Assembly: GCF_000380185.1 (NCBI RefSeq)
Contig: NZ_KB904770.1
Span: 1-33,848 of the forward strand
Source: Thiofilum flexile DSM 14609
Lineage (GTDB): Bacteria; Pseudomonadota; Gammaproteobacteria; Thiotrichales; Thiotrichaceae
Reading direction: 5' to 3'
DNA length: 33,848 nucleotides
Below the pieces are notes generated by a model. That model did no database searches and was not told the origin of the DNA. It worked only from the letters and a program-made list of their open reading frames with translations. Positions 24,893 to 33,557 of the stretch are shown piece after piece. Position 1 is the first letter of the stretch. Each line of letters starts with the position of its first letter. A program made the translations under genes and the position numbers.

Positions 24893-26380
24893 ATGCTATA
24901 TCCTCTCAATTGGTTATATGAAAGTCTAGTTCGCTCTAAGCATTTGCAATTGGTAATGATATGGGTATTTGTCATTATAACATATCTAACAACAATAAAC
25001 GGAGTAATAGGCTATATTTTTGGATCAATAAAAAATGCATCTTATCTTGATATACTTTTATTTTCAGTTCCATTGTTTTTTATTCAAGCATTTATTTTAA
25101 TTAAGGCCACGCATGAGGTTTTTGATTGGAATAATGGATTTTTATTGAGTAAAATTATTTGGTTAATATTATTAATATTTTCTTTTTTATTTAGTGCATT
25201 TTTTAGTTACACTTTTTACTATCGACTGATGAGTGCAGAAGCATACAGTAATAAAATATTAGAAGAGCAAATTAACAGCATTAAAAATAATATTTACTCT
25301 TATAATAGCTCATTTTCTTTGGTAAAAGATTTAATGATTAATTTAGCAGAGTACTCAAAAAACAAAGCTGATATTGAGAAAAAAGAGGGAGGCACCTGTG
25401 GCGACAATTCAACACCAAAACCAGGCCCAAGGAGTCGCTACAGAGTTAATGAAGAGAAAGTATTTACAGCTCAAGCAAAAAATATTGAGCTACTATCAAA
25501 AAAAGTTGAAGAGCAAAACAAATTATTCTTATCTTACATAAAAAACTATCCATCAAACGATATAAAAACAATAAATCAACTTGAGGAAAAAATGAATCAA
25601 ACTGTCAATACTTTAAATAATTTTAATGAGAGTAATCCGACTATTGAAAGTACACATCAGACACTTAATGAGCATTATAAAGAAAATAGGAAAACTAACG
25701 AAAAAAATAAAGAAGGAGTTATTATAGCATGCCCTGACTCCGAGATAGATAATAAAATTGATATCATTTTTAAAAGCTTTAAGGCTCTTCCAATGCTTGA
25801 AAAAGTCAAATTATTTGATCAAACAAACACAAGAGAATTACAAGAAAGAGTTTTTGATATTGTAGCTAGTTTAACATCCAAAGAAACTAACGATGATAGT
25901 ACAAAATTCACAATTAATGATTATATTGCACTTATACTAGGTTTTCTAGTAGAAATACTAATAATATCAATAAGTTTTATTTACCATCGTGAAAATAAAA
26001 ACTATATAAGGTTAGATAGACGTGGTAACTATAAGGGGAAATTTTTCTCTACAAAAGATTTTATTGACATAAATAATACCTTGAACTGTAGTATAAATTC
26101 AATTAAGAGTGAAATTAACTCTGCTCATCAATTAGACAAAGGAGTAATAATAGTAAAATCAAAAGATGATGATAATCATATTGTAAGGTTGTTAAAGATC
26201 AAAACCCCATCAGAAGAATTTCATAATATATCCTATAAAAAAACACTACCAGATTTTATCGGAAAGATGGAATCCAACATAAGTGATAATGAGGGTAAAC
26301 TGGTATCTGTTTATTTCTTCCCAAGAATGGTTTGGAGAGATATAGAGCTTTCCTTTCAACATTTAAATGATGTAGTATAA
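24893..26380 (+). CDS. Four-helix membrane protein with a large, probably periplasmic, helical loop
   Basis: I do not recognise this 495-residue protein. Hydrophobic helices lie at about 19-43, 52-71, 84-110 and 343-364. Between the third and fourth is a charged, helix-prone loop (about 111-342) with coiled-coil character (AQAKNIELLSKKVEEQNKLF, INQLEEKMNQTVNTLNNF) and its only two cysteines before the fourth helix, Cys169 and Cys280. The positive charges after helix 4 (HRENKNYIRLDRR) put the 130-residue C-terminal domain in the cytoplasm and therefore the loop in the periplasm; the cysteines could form a disulfide. It is followed after 2 nt by the PBP-like gene, so the two probably form one unit. 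Ile ATA and Arg AGA/AGG codons are common here, unlike in the flanking chromosome, which points to transfer. Confidence 0.7.
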   Translation: MLYPLNWLYESLVRSKHLQLVMIWVFVIITYLTTINGVIGYIFGSIKNASYLDILLFSVPLFFIQAFILIKATHEVFDWNNGFLLSKIIWLILLIFSFLFSAFFSYTFYYRLMSAEAYSNKILEEQINSIKNNIYSYNSSFSLVKDLMINLAEYSKNKADIEKKEGGTCGDNSTPKPGPRSRYRVNEEKVFTAQAKNIELLSKKVEEQNKLFLSYIKNYPSNDIKTINQLEEKMNQTVNTLNNFNESNPTIESTHQTLNEHYKENRKTNEKNKEGVIIACPDSEIDNKIDIIFKSFKALPMLEKVKLFDQTNTRELQERVFDIVASLTSKETNDDSTKFTINDYIALILGFLVEILIISISFIYHRENKNYIRLDRRGNYKGKFFSTKDFIDINNTLNCSINSIKSEINSAHQLDKGVIIVKSKDDDNHIVRLLKIKTPSEEFHNISYKKTLPDFIGKMESNISDNEGKLVSVYFFPRMVWRDIELSFQHLNDVV

Positions 26381-26382
26381 TT

Positions 26383-29088
26383 ATGAGCAACTCATACTGG
26401 AGCTTAAAAAAACATGGGCATAGCTTAAAAATAAAGGAGTTGGTTTACTTAAGCAAACTAAAGCTCAAAAAAATATCTAACTCTATAGAAGAAGAAATAT
26501 GGCTACGATCGCTACGATCATCTCAGAATGAAAGCAACTTGTATGGAAAAATTGTATTACCTACTAAGTATATAATTAATACTTTTGATACATCATTGCT
26601 TTTACTAAAAGAGTTTTTTCAACTCGGAACGACCACTTTACTGACCCCGGTTAAGCTTCCTAGGGAAGCAAAAATACCACCACCACGCACAATAAGAAGA
26701 CCAAGCTGGTTAACATATACAGCAATTGTACTTATACTTATTTTAGCCCTACCAATATTATTAATATTGGTACAATTAATGTATCTTTCATCTCCACCTA
26801 ACGAGGCAAATAAAAAATTTCTTCTTAAACTTCATCAGTATAGAACTGCAATTGCAGTAAGAGATACAAAAAATAATCTTATTGGAATCATGCCATCTAA
26901 TAAAAAATCACCTGATAACTTTATTGATCATGATAAAGATGGAGAGTATAAAATTTCTCTCAATAGGCCTGAGTCTCTATATGTAGATGAGATTCCTGAT
27001 TTTTTCTGGCGTGTTTTAAAACAAAGAGAAGGTAGAAATATCTCATTTAATAATAGCTCATTACACTCATATAAAGGAATTGATTTGGTATCATCATTAA
27101 AAATTCTAATTGGTAAAGGCGGGGGAAGCTCCCCAATGAACCTAATAACCAAAACTTTATATGGGAGTTCTTACTTTGAGATTGAACGAAATCGCTCTAA
27201 AGAATGTGGGTTTCCACTCAACAAATCTGCAAAATTATGTCGGAAACTAGTTGAGTATAGAAGTGCAAAAGACTTATTTCCATATCTGGCAAAAAATGAT
27301 GGTCAAGAGTTTAAAAGATGGAGCGCAATGCATGTACCTATTATAACTGGTGTTCATGGTGATTTAATAGGAATACAAGCTGCATCTGCTGTTCTTTTCG
27401 GGAAAAAACCATCAGATTTAAATTTAGCACAGCAAGCTATATTAGCTGCTGCCTATTATCAGCCTCTTTTATTTAGGGGTGATAGTGAAAAAGTTAGTGT
27501 ATCAGGAGAGGAGTACAAAGCGTTAAGATCATTCTGTAAAGATAAAGAAAATAATCCTGATGAGCAAAAATCACTTCCACTCACTCTGACCACAATATTA
27601 GAAGAAAAGAATAAAGATTTATTAAACTCAAGTCCAAATGATCTATGTATAATACAGAAAACAAACATACCAAACCAACGATGGAGAAATAGAATTAATG
27701 CTGCACGTAAGGTTATAGAGATGATGGGCGATCAAATATCAGCTATGGAGCGTAATATCATTGATAATCAATTTTCTCAATTAGAAGATGCTCCCTTTTA
27801 TCCAGAAATACCAAGTGATCTTAAAGAATTTTTTTATGAAGATGGCGATAAAAATGAAAAAACAGATAGAACAAAAATTTATGCGAACTTAAGCTCTAGG
27901 CTTGATTATTTTGCAAATGGGCTTAAAGACTTAATAAGAATAAACCTAGTCAAAATGGGCTTAGATGACTCCGAATCAATATCTGAAATTAGGCTTTCAT
28001 TACCACTCGCCGATGATTATAAATTTAGGAGAAACATAGATAACGCTTTAGCAAAACTATCTAATAATTTTAAATTTAATAAGTTTCTCCCACTTAATAA
28101 AGAGAATCCAAAAGATCATAATAATGCCAGTATCAGAGTATCTGTTTCCGATATAAAAGGAAACTTAGTAAGGTATTATAGAAGGGAGGGAGCAAGTGCT
28201 ATTGAACAAAAGATAGGACTGAACAAACCACTACGTCCAATTGCCAGTATTGCAAAGATACCAGCATTACTATATCTGCTAAGTAAAGGTGACAAATTAG
28301 ATACAAAATATTGCAATGAGTATTATCACGGCAGAGCCAATGCTGGTAGAGATAAAGGAGTACAAGACTGCTCAGTCAAGTTCACATTGCTTGAAACGAT
28401 TGCCCAATCAAAAAACCTACCATTGATCTGGGCATTAAATAAAAAAAGGCCAAGCCATAATGAGATTGATGCTCTTTACTCAAACCTAGCCATAACCAAC
28501 GAAAATGGAAAAGACATCAATGCAAAACTTGAGGATATGAGTTTTGGAAGCTTGATGGAAACTCCAAGCTACACACACGACTTAATTGATAGTGTTATGA
28601 GCTTCATAGCAGGCAAAAATGATGGTCACGAAATTCACTTAATTAATCAGACCACAATTGTTCATTACGATAATGATCTTCAAACCGAAGCAAAAAACAA
28701 TGATTACTTAAGTGGAAATAAAAATCATAAGAACAATAATCCAATTTCACCGATACAGATTGATAAATATATAACCACTCAAGAGCAAAAAGAAATGCTA
28801 TTAAAAGCCCTTGAGTCCCCGATCACTCACCCCAAAGGAACATTGCATTTCGCAACCAAACTAAAGGGTGGTAAAGTTATCATTGGCAAAACAGGAACCT
28901 ATGATACAGATGCTCGTAACATAAAAGATAAGTATGCCATAGGTTCTTTAAAAATAAATGATAAAATCTATACATTTTCTATTTTAGTAGGATCAGAAGA
29001 TTACGCTGGAGATGGACTGATAAAATCGATTAGATCAGAAGACATATTCAAGCCAATATTGCAGGAGATTATTAACAGCTTTAAATAA
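26383..29088 (+). CDS. Class A PBP-like protein: eroded GT51 domain plus transpeptidase domain
   Basis: This 901-residue protein has a cytoplasmic head (1-108), one membrane helix (about 109-135) and a periplasmic part. Residues about 195-365 align with GT51 peptidoglycan glycosyltransferases only loosely: the EDxxF motif reads REGRNISF (Glu216), GGSTITQQ reads GGGSSPMNLI (246-253), although LNLAQQAILAAAYYQP is family-like. The C-terminal half has all three penicillin-binding motifs: SIAK (Ser622, Lys625), SKN (676-678) and KTGT (836-839). It may therefore crosslink or cleave peptides in peptidoglycan while having lost or altered glycan polymerisation. The sequence is AT-rich with foreign codon use and is joined by 2 nt to the upstream membrane-protein gene. 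Function of the pair is unknown. Confidence 0.8.
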   Translation: MSNSYWSLKKHGHSLKIKELVYLSKLKLKKISNSIEEEIWLRSLRSSQNESNLYGKIVLPTKYIINTFDTSLLLLKEFFQLGTTTLLTPVKLPREAKIPPPRTIRRPSWLTYTAIVLILILALPILLILVQLMYLSSPPNEANKKFLLKLHQYRTAIAVRDTKNNLIGIMPSNKKSPDNFIDHDKDGEYKISLNRPESLYVDEIPDFFWRVLKQREGRNISFNNSSLHSYKGIDLVSSLKILIGKGGGSSPMNLITKTLYGSSYFEIERNRSKECGFPLNKSAKLCRKLVEYRSAKDLFPYLAKNDGQEFKRWSAMHVPIITGVHGDLIGIQAASAVLFGKKPSDLNLAQQAILAAAYYQPLLFRGDSEKVSVSGEEYKALRSFCKDKENNPDEQKSLPLTLTTILEEKNKDLLNSSPNDLCIIQKTNIPNQRWRNRINAARKVIEMMGDQISAMERNIIDNQFSQLEDAPFYPEIPSDLKEFFYEDGDKNEKTDRTKIYANLSSRLDYFANGLKDLIRINLVKMGLDDSESISEIRLSLPLADDYKFRRNIDNALAKLSNNFKFNKFLPLNKENPKDHNNASIRVSVSDIKGNLVRYYRREGASAIEQKIGLNKPLRPIASIAKIPALLYLLSKGDKLDTKYCNEYYHGRANAGRDKGVQDCSVKFTLLETIAQSKNLPLIWALNKKRPSHNEIDALYSNLAITNENGKDINAKLEDMSFGSLMETPSYTHDLIDSVMSFIAGKNDGHEIHLINQTTIVHYDNDLQTEAKNNDYLSGNKNHKNNNPISPIQIDKYITTQEQKEMLLKALESPITHPKGTLHFATKLKGGKVIIGKTGTYDTDARNIKDKYAIGSLKINDKIYTFSILVGSEDYAGDGLIKSIRSEDIFKPILQEIINSFK

Positions 29089-29250
29089 ATAACCCGTATT
29101 GCGCGAGCTAGAGAGAAATCCCATGATGCTTATTTAAAACATAACCCACTAATTAAATAGCAGATGCATTAAAATATAACAATTGATTTATAAGAAAATA
29201 AACAGCATTTAATTTAAGTAATTAATACTACAGTAATACGCGACAAAGCC
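29089..29250. other. AT-rich non-coding tail of the PBP-like island
   Basis: No gene was seen between the PBP-like stop codon and the bamD 3' hairpin. The composition remains AT-rich to about 29235 and then returns to the chromosomal average, so the right boundary of the transferred segment probably lies near there. No inverted or direct repeat marks it. Confidence 0.35.
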
Positions 29251-29286
29251 CAACAATGGCCTAGCCTATTTACCACGCCATTGCTG
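29251..29286 (-). terminator. Hairpin downstream of bamD
   Basis: On the minus strand CAGCAATGGC pairs with GCCATTGTTG (one G-T wobble) around a 16-nt loop, 17 nt after the bamD stop. There is no T run, so it may act as a 3'-end stabiliser or a factor-dependent terminator. Confidence 0.5.
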
Positions 29287-29303
29287 AGTTCAAACCCTAA
29301 CGC

Positions 29304-30110
29304 TTAGCGAAACTTTGCCGCTCGCTCAGGGAAATTAGCCTCTAATACTTTGAGATTATCCGCTGCTAAATCGGGTTTACCCATTTTGCGTGCCGTTACA
29401 ATTTTAATCTCTAAGGCATCAATCACCGCAGGCGAACCTTGATAATGCTTAATCGCATACTCCGCACGATTAAATGCCGCCAGCCACGCCTCCCGCTCCA
29501 TATAATATTTAGCAACATTGACCTCTGAATAAGCCAAAGTATTCCGTAAATACTGCACACGCTGTTTAGCATCGCCGGTATAGCGACTATTAGGAAAGCG
29601 GTTGATCAGCGTTGAGAAATCTTGAAAGGCTTCTTTTTGGCGCACAATATCCAGATCAGCAATACTACGCGGGAATACCTTATCGACTAAACTACTACCC
29701 CGATTAAAATTCACCAAGCCGCGCAAATATAAGGCGTAATCCAGTTTATTACTCATAGGATTCATCCGCACAAAGCGGTCAATGGCGTCTAAGGCCGAAT
29801 CTGGCTCGTCGTATTTATAATAGGCATAGGCCGCCTCTAATTGCGCCTGTTGAGCATAAGGCCCTAAAGGAAAACGTGCCTCTAAGGTCTCAAACAACGA
29901 AATCGCGGTTTTATAATCGCCCGATTTAGTCGCCTTTTGTGCTTTGGAATAGAGTTGATCGGCAGTTAAGGAATTATTAGGATCAACCTTTGGTGTTTCT
30001 TTACTACTCTGAGATGAACAAGCCCCCAGTACCATCGCAAGTACTACCGCGAATAAAACCGTATAGCTGCGGCGCAGATGCATCTTAAACATTTTTGTGG
30101 TTATCGACAT
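29304..30110 (-). CDS. bamD: Outer membrane protein assembly factor BamD (ComL lipoprotein)
   Basis: The 268-residue lipoprotein is the essential TPR subunit of the BAM complex. The N-terminal signal peptide ends in the lipobox VLGAC (Cys31). Five TPR-like helical pairs follow, with family motifs SADQLY-like LTADQLYSKAQKATKSGDY, LETLEARFPLGPYAQQAQLE, AIDRFVRMNPMSNKLDYALYLRGL and FSTLINRFPNSRYTGDAKQR. Length is normal. Three in-frame ATGs (30110, 30092, 30083) could start it; all keep the signal peptide. It is divergent from rluD, the classical gene order. Confidence 0.96.
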   Translation of the reverse strand: MSITTKMFKMHLRRSYTVLFAVVLAMVLGACSSQSSKETPKVDPNNSLTADQLYSKAQKATKSGDYKTAISLFETLEARFPLGPYAQQAQLEAAYAYYKYDEPDSALDAIDRFVRMNPMSNKLDYALYLRGLVNFNRGSSLVDKVFPRSIADLDIVRQKEAFQDFSTLINRFPNSRYTGDAKQRVQYLRNTLAYSEVNVAKYYMEREAWLAAFNRAEYAIKHYQGSPAVIDALEIKIVTARKMGKPDLAADNLKVLEANFPERAAKFR

Positions 30111-30170
30111 TTGCTTAATAACACGTATGATGGATCAAAGTTTGTTAGTATAGCCACAAAGCCGCTCAAG

Positions 30171-31139
30171 ATGTATCAAAATCAGCAGATTACCCACACG
30201 GTTCCTATGGAGCTTTCCGGTCAACGTTTAGATCAAGTACTTGCGACCCTCTGTCCTGAGTTCTCCCGCAGCCAATTGCAAAAATGGATTAAAGCGGATG
30301 GGGTATTAGTCAATGGTAAAGTTGTTAAGCCTAAAGAGCGTCTCTTAGGCGGCGAACTCATTGAAATTGATGCCGAATATGAGATACAGACCGAATTTGA
30401 ACCAGAGGACATTCCCCTCGATATTGTGTATGAAGATGACGCCATTCTGGTCATTAATAAACCCGCTGACTTAGTCGTTCATCCTGCCGCCGGTAATTGG
30501 ACGGGTACTTTAGTCAATGCCCTACTCTTTCATAATGAAGCCCTAAAACAGATTCCGCGTGCGGGTATTGTGCATCGTTTGGATAAAGATACGTCGGGTT
30601 TAATGGTAGTTGCCAAAACCCTAGAGGCACATTTTGCCCTCGTGAATCAACTGCAAGAACGTACTGTTGCACGTGAATATCTGGCCTTAGTACAACGCCC
30701 TATCATTGCAGGTGGTACTATCGAGGGGAATATTGGGCGACATCATGCAGATCGTAAGCGCATGGCAGTATTAGAAGAAGGTGGACGCGAAGCGATTACC
30801 CATTATCGCGTGGAAGAGCGCTTTACCAATCACACCCTATTAAGAGTCGCTCTCGAAACCGGACGCACCCATCAAATCCGGGTGCATTTAAGCACTCATC
30901 ATATGCCGATTGTAGGCGATCAAGTGTATGGCGGACGCTTTAAAGTACCCGCCGGTATTTCCGATGAACTACGTAATGCGTTAAATACCTTCCCACGCCA
31001 AGCACTACATGCCACCCTATTAGCTTTAGAGCATCCAGTGACGGGCGAAGAGATGGAGTGGGAGGTAGAAGTGCCAGACGATATGGCAGACTTACTAGAC
31101 TTATTACACGCTGAGGATGAGCGCTTGGCTCAAGGATAG
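30171..31139 (+). CDS. rluD: 23S rRNA pseudouridine synthase RluD
   Basis: This 322-residue enzyme makes pseudouridines 1911, 1915 and 1917 in helix 69 of 23S rRNA. An S4 RNA-binding domain comes first (QRLDQVLATLCPEFSRSQLQKWIKADGVLVNG), then the RluA-type catalytic domain with the active-site Asp in GIVHRLDKDTSGLMVVAKT and the RTHQIRVHL motif. The ATG at 30171 is preferred; an in-frame ATG at 30078 would overlap bamD. It is divergent from bamD and would normally be followed directly by pgeF; here another gene intervenes. Confidence 0.96.
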   Translation: MYQNQQITHTVPMELSGQRLDQVLATLCPEFSRSQLQKWIKADGVLVNGKVVKPKERLLGGELIEIDAEYEIQTEFEPEDIPLDIVYEDDAILVINKPADLVVHPAAGNWTGTLVNALLFHNEALKQIPRAGIVHRLDKDTSGLMVVAKTLEAHFALVNQLQERTVAREYLALVQRPIIAGGTIEGNIGRHHADRKRMAVLEEGGREAITHYRVEERFTNHTLLRVALETGRTHQIRVHLSTHHMPIVGDQVYGGRFKVPAGISDELRNALNTFPRQALHATLLALEHPVTGEEMEWEVEVPDDMADLLDLLHAEDERLAQG

Positions 31140-31148
31140 TAGGTAACG

Positions 31149-32066
31149 ATGGGAAACAAAGATATTGTTAGCAAACAAGTACTGAGCCATCTAGCCGCTG
31201 ATATTGCTAATTTATTACTGCATTTAGATGTAGATCTACAGTCAGTTGAATTATTAGATACAGAGCATCAGCGTGTCGAGTTACGTCGTGCCGACTTAGT
31301 GGCTCGGATGCGTAAAAAGCTTACGGGTGAGTCCTTTATCTTACATATTGAAATTCAAAATGCTAATCAGCCTGAAATGGCAACACGTATGTTGCGGTAC
31401 TTTACCGATTTACATCTGCAATACCCACATCAGCCTATCCACCAACATTTGGTGTATATTGGTAAAAAGCCACTAGAAATGGCTGCTGAGATTACTCAGC
31501 CACTATTTACCTATCGTTACGCCATTTTAGATATGCGTACCGTAGATTGCAGTGTGTTACTGGCACAGGATACGCCCGATGCTTTAGTACTGGCTATCTT
31601 ATGTGACTTTAAACAACGCCCTGTACAAGAAATGGTTAATTACATTGTCACGCGTTTAAAAGAATTAACAGCAGAGGATGAAAGTAGTTTCCGCAACTAC
31701 TTTGAAATGCTAGAAACGTTGGCAGATAACCGTGATCTACAATCACATCTGCATGAGGCCAAACAAATGCTAACCCAAGTGAATGTTAAAAAATTTGCCT
31801 CTTATAATTGGGGGCTACAAGATGGTTTGCTACAAGGCATCGAACAAGGTATTGAAAAAGGTATCGAGCAAGGTATTGAACAAGGTAAACAATTAGGCTT
31901 ACAAGAAGGTAAACAGCTAGGACTCGAAGAAGGACAACTACTAAAGGCTCGTGCTATCGCGCGTAAATTATTAAGTGCTGGAACCTTTAGCCTTGAGCAA
32001 ATTGTGGAGTTTGCCGAGCTACCACTAGAAGAAGTATTACAATTGCAGCGTGAGCGCTCTAATTAA
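31149..32066 (+). CDS. Rpn/PD-(D/E)XK nuclease-like transposase-family protein
   Basis: This 305-residue protein resembles the Rpn (recombination-promoting nuclease, 'putative transposase') and related PD-(D/E)XK families. Residues 45-75 contain the candidate nuclease core: RRADLV, followed by SFILHIEIQNANQPEMATRM, where HIEIQ is the usual ExQ/ExK strand. The middle is helical (MVNYIVTRLKELTAEDESSF). The tail (about 223-260) is a run of GIEQG/GKQLG/GLEEG repeats, then ILxxGxFSLEQIVEFAELPLEEV, a common C-terminal module of these proteins. It lies 9 nt after rluD and 18 nt before pgeF, so it was inserted cleanly into a conserved operon and is expressed with it. It is intact. True DNA cleavage is not proven by the sequence. 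Confidence 0.7.
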   Translation: MGNKDIVSKQVLSHLAADIANLLLHLDVDLQSVELLDTEHQRVELRRADLVARMRKKLTGESFILHIEIQNANQPEMATRMLRYFTDLHLQYPHQPIHQHLVYIGKKPLEMAAEITQPLFTYRYAILDMRTVDCSVLLAQDTPDALVLAILCDFKQRPVQEMVNYIVTRLKELTAEDESSFRNYFEMLETLADNRDLQSHLHEAKQMLTQVNVKKFASYNWGLQDGLLQGIEQGIEKGIEQGIEQGKQLGLQEGKQLGLEEGQLLKARAIARKLLSAGTFSLEQIVEFAELPLEEVLQLQRERSN

Positions 32067-32084
32067 TAGGGGTAACAAGTACTT

Positions 32085-32843
32085 ATGAATCAAGCAGCCC
32101 TTTTAAAACAAGGTTGGTTACTACCGGATTGGCCAGCCCCACACAATATTCACGCCTTTACCACGACCCGCCAAGGTGGGGTCAGTGCAGCACCCTATGA
32201 CCGTTTAAATCTAGGGGATCATGTAGACGATGTGCCTATGGCTGTAGCACGTAATCGGCAATTAGTGGGGGATATTGCACAACTACCGAGTGAACCGCTA
32301 TGGCTTAAACAAGTACATGGTACGGTAGTGATGGGCATGGAGGGCGGTGGGAGCTGTTATCCTACTGCTGACGCCTCCATTGCGTTAAAACCTAAGCAGG
32401 TGTGTGTTGTCATGACGGCCGACTGTTTGCCAGTACTATTTTGTAATAAGTCAGGTACTAAAGTGGCGGCCGCCCATGCAGGTTGGCGCGGTTTATGTGA
32501 TGGTATGCTCGAACAAACGGTGCAAGCCTTTCAAGAACCACCTTCTGAATTACTGGTATGGATTGGCCCAGGGATTGGTTCTAATGCCTTTGAGGTCGGT
32601 GCAGAGGTGCGAGCTGAATTTATTGCCATCGATGCTAAAGCAGAATCCGCCTTTCAACTGGCTCCTAAAGCAGGTAAATGGCTAGGCGATTTATATCAAA
32701 TTGCGCGACAACGCTTAGCTAATGTGGGAGTTACAGCCGTGTATGGGGGGGACTATTGTACCTACACCGATAGCGAGCGCTTTTTCTCCTATCGCCGTGA
32801 TGGAAAGACTGGACGCATGGGAAGCTTCATCTGGATGGCATGA
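32085..32843 (+). CDS. pgeF: Multicopper polyphenol oxidase/laccase-domain protein YfiH (PgeF)
   Basis: The 252-residue protein belongs to the YfiH/PgeF family (DUF152), zinc-binding enzymes reported as peptidoglycan editing factor in E. coli and as purine nucleoside phosphorylase/adenosine deaminase in relatives. Metal-ligand motifs are visible: WLKQVHGT (His), MTADCLPVLFC (Cys), AAAHAGWRGLCDGMLEQTV (His). The conserved IGPGIGSNAFEVG and the C-terminal CTYTDSERFFSYRRDGKTGRMGSFI are also there. In many gammaproteobacteria it directly follows rluD. A 7-bp hairpin at 32838-32856 overlaps its stop codon. Confidence 0.93.
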   Translation: MNQAALLKQGWLLPDWPAPHNIHAFTTTRQGGVSAAPYDRLNLGDHVDDVPMAVARNRQLVGDIAQLPSEPLWLKQVHGTVVMGMEGGGSCYPTADASIALKPKQVCVVMTADCLPVLFCNKSGTKVAAAHAGWRGLCDGMLEQTVQAFQEPPSELLVWIGPGIGSNAFEVGAEVRAEFIAIDAKAESAFQLAPKAGKWLGDLYQIARQRLANVGVTAVYGGDYCTYTDSERFFSYRRDGKTGRMGSFIWMA

Positions 32844-32856
32844 GCTTCACTCATGC
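32838..32856. terminator. Short hairpin at the pgeF stop codon
   Basis: GCATGAG and CTCATGC form a perfect 7-bp stem around CTTCA, between convergent pgeF and the phasin-like gene. No clear T run follows. Confidence 0.45.
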
Positions 32857-32879
32857 CTCTCTATATTAGAATTAGAGCA

Positions 32880-33269
32880 TTAACCACGTGATAAGCGTTT
32901 AGCATTAGACACGACACGCTTATGTACTGGCGTAATGCCTTTACTCAAGACTTTAAGGGTTTCTGTTTCCAAGCGTCTAGTAGGCCGACTCATCAGCCCG
33001 CCTATACGGTAAGGGTTCCAAGCATTCACCCACATCATCATGAATTCTTGATTCACTCTCAACATTTGGGTCGTCATAGCAAACCAAGCCTCTCCAAAGG
33101 CTTCGACTTTTTCAGCGCCCATTTGAAAAAACTCGTGCTGATCTTTCGCATTAGGATTAACTCCCGCCATTAATAGACGAGCGGTGCGCATTGCAATGAC
33201 TTGCGGGGCAGCCACCGCAATTTCGGTCGCTTGCGTAGAAAGACGAACCGTTTTATTAAGTGTCGACAT
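32880..33269 (-). CDS. Phasin-like protein (PHA granule-associated type)
   Basis: This 129-residue, largely helical protein resembles phasins, which coat polyhydroxyalkanoate granules. Seen in the sequence: an amphipathic stretch (STQATEIAVAAPQVIAMRTARLL), then DQHEFFQMGAEKVEAFGEAWFAMTTQMLR and the Trp/Met-rich FMMMWVNAWNPY, and a basic tail (VHKRVVSNAKRLSRG). The QMxxEKxxAFxE pattern is the usual phasin hallmark. No other PHA gene is in the window, so granule association is an inference. It stands alone, convergent with pgeF. Confidence 0.65.
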   Translation of the reverse strand: MSTLNKTVRLSTQATEIAVAAPQVIAMRTARLLMAGVNPNAKDQHEFFQMGAEKVEAFGEAWFAMTTQMLRVNQEFMMMWVNAWNPYRIGGLMSRPTRRLETETLKVLSKGITPVHKRVVSNAKRLSRG

Positions 33270-33469
33270 AAAAACTCCAAATTAGGCAATAGAAGCAAAC
33301 ATACTCATTTGCTTTACTTGGAGCGGAGCATAGCAGGAAACTCGGAAATCATACCAGCCACACGGAATCAGTCGGTTAGAAATTTTGGATTGGTGCTAAT
33401 AATTCATTTTTTTATCACTAGCTTGTCAACCGATCCCCTCCCCCTTCGTTTACCGAACCAGCCGTAAAG
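33270..33469. other. Non-coding region upstream of the phasin-like gene
   Basis: It must hold the promoter of the phasin-like gene. A 32-residue open stretch at 33422-33517 ends EPAVKPLASARGYKAIGDSR, but it has no start codon or partner. No other feature was recognised. Confidence 0.3.
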
Positions 33470-33489
33470 CCCCTTGCTTCAGCTAGGGG
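33470..33489 (+). repeat. IS200/IS605-type imperfect hairpin upstream of tnpB
   Basis: CCCCT-T-GC-TTCA-GC-T-AGGGG is a stem with one T-T mismatch and a TTCA loop, 81 nt before the tnpB ATG. Small bulged subterminal hairpins of this kind are what the IS200/IS605 transposase recognises at element ends, so this may mark the left end. The element boundary was not located. Confidence 0.4.
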
Positions 33490-33557
33490 ATATAAGGCGA
33501 TCGGCGACAGCCGATGAAGGGTAGTACTACAGTAATAGCAGTTAGCACCTTTTGTAG

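Noticed and set aside
24866-29096. ATAACCC at both sides of the AT-rich island as a target duplication
   Set aside because: Seven AT-rich bases are expected by chance and the positions do not match the composition boundaries well.
29223-33537. Shared string TACTACAGTAATA at about 29227 and 33526
   Set aside because: Only 13 nt are shared and the flanks differ; not enough to call a repeat or element end.
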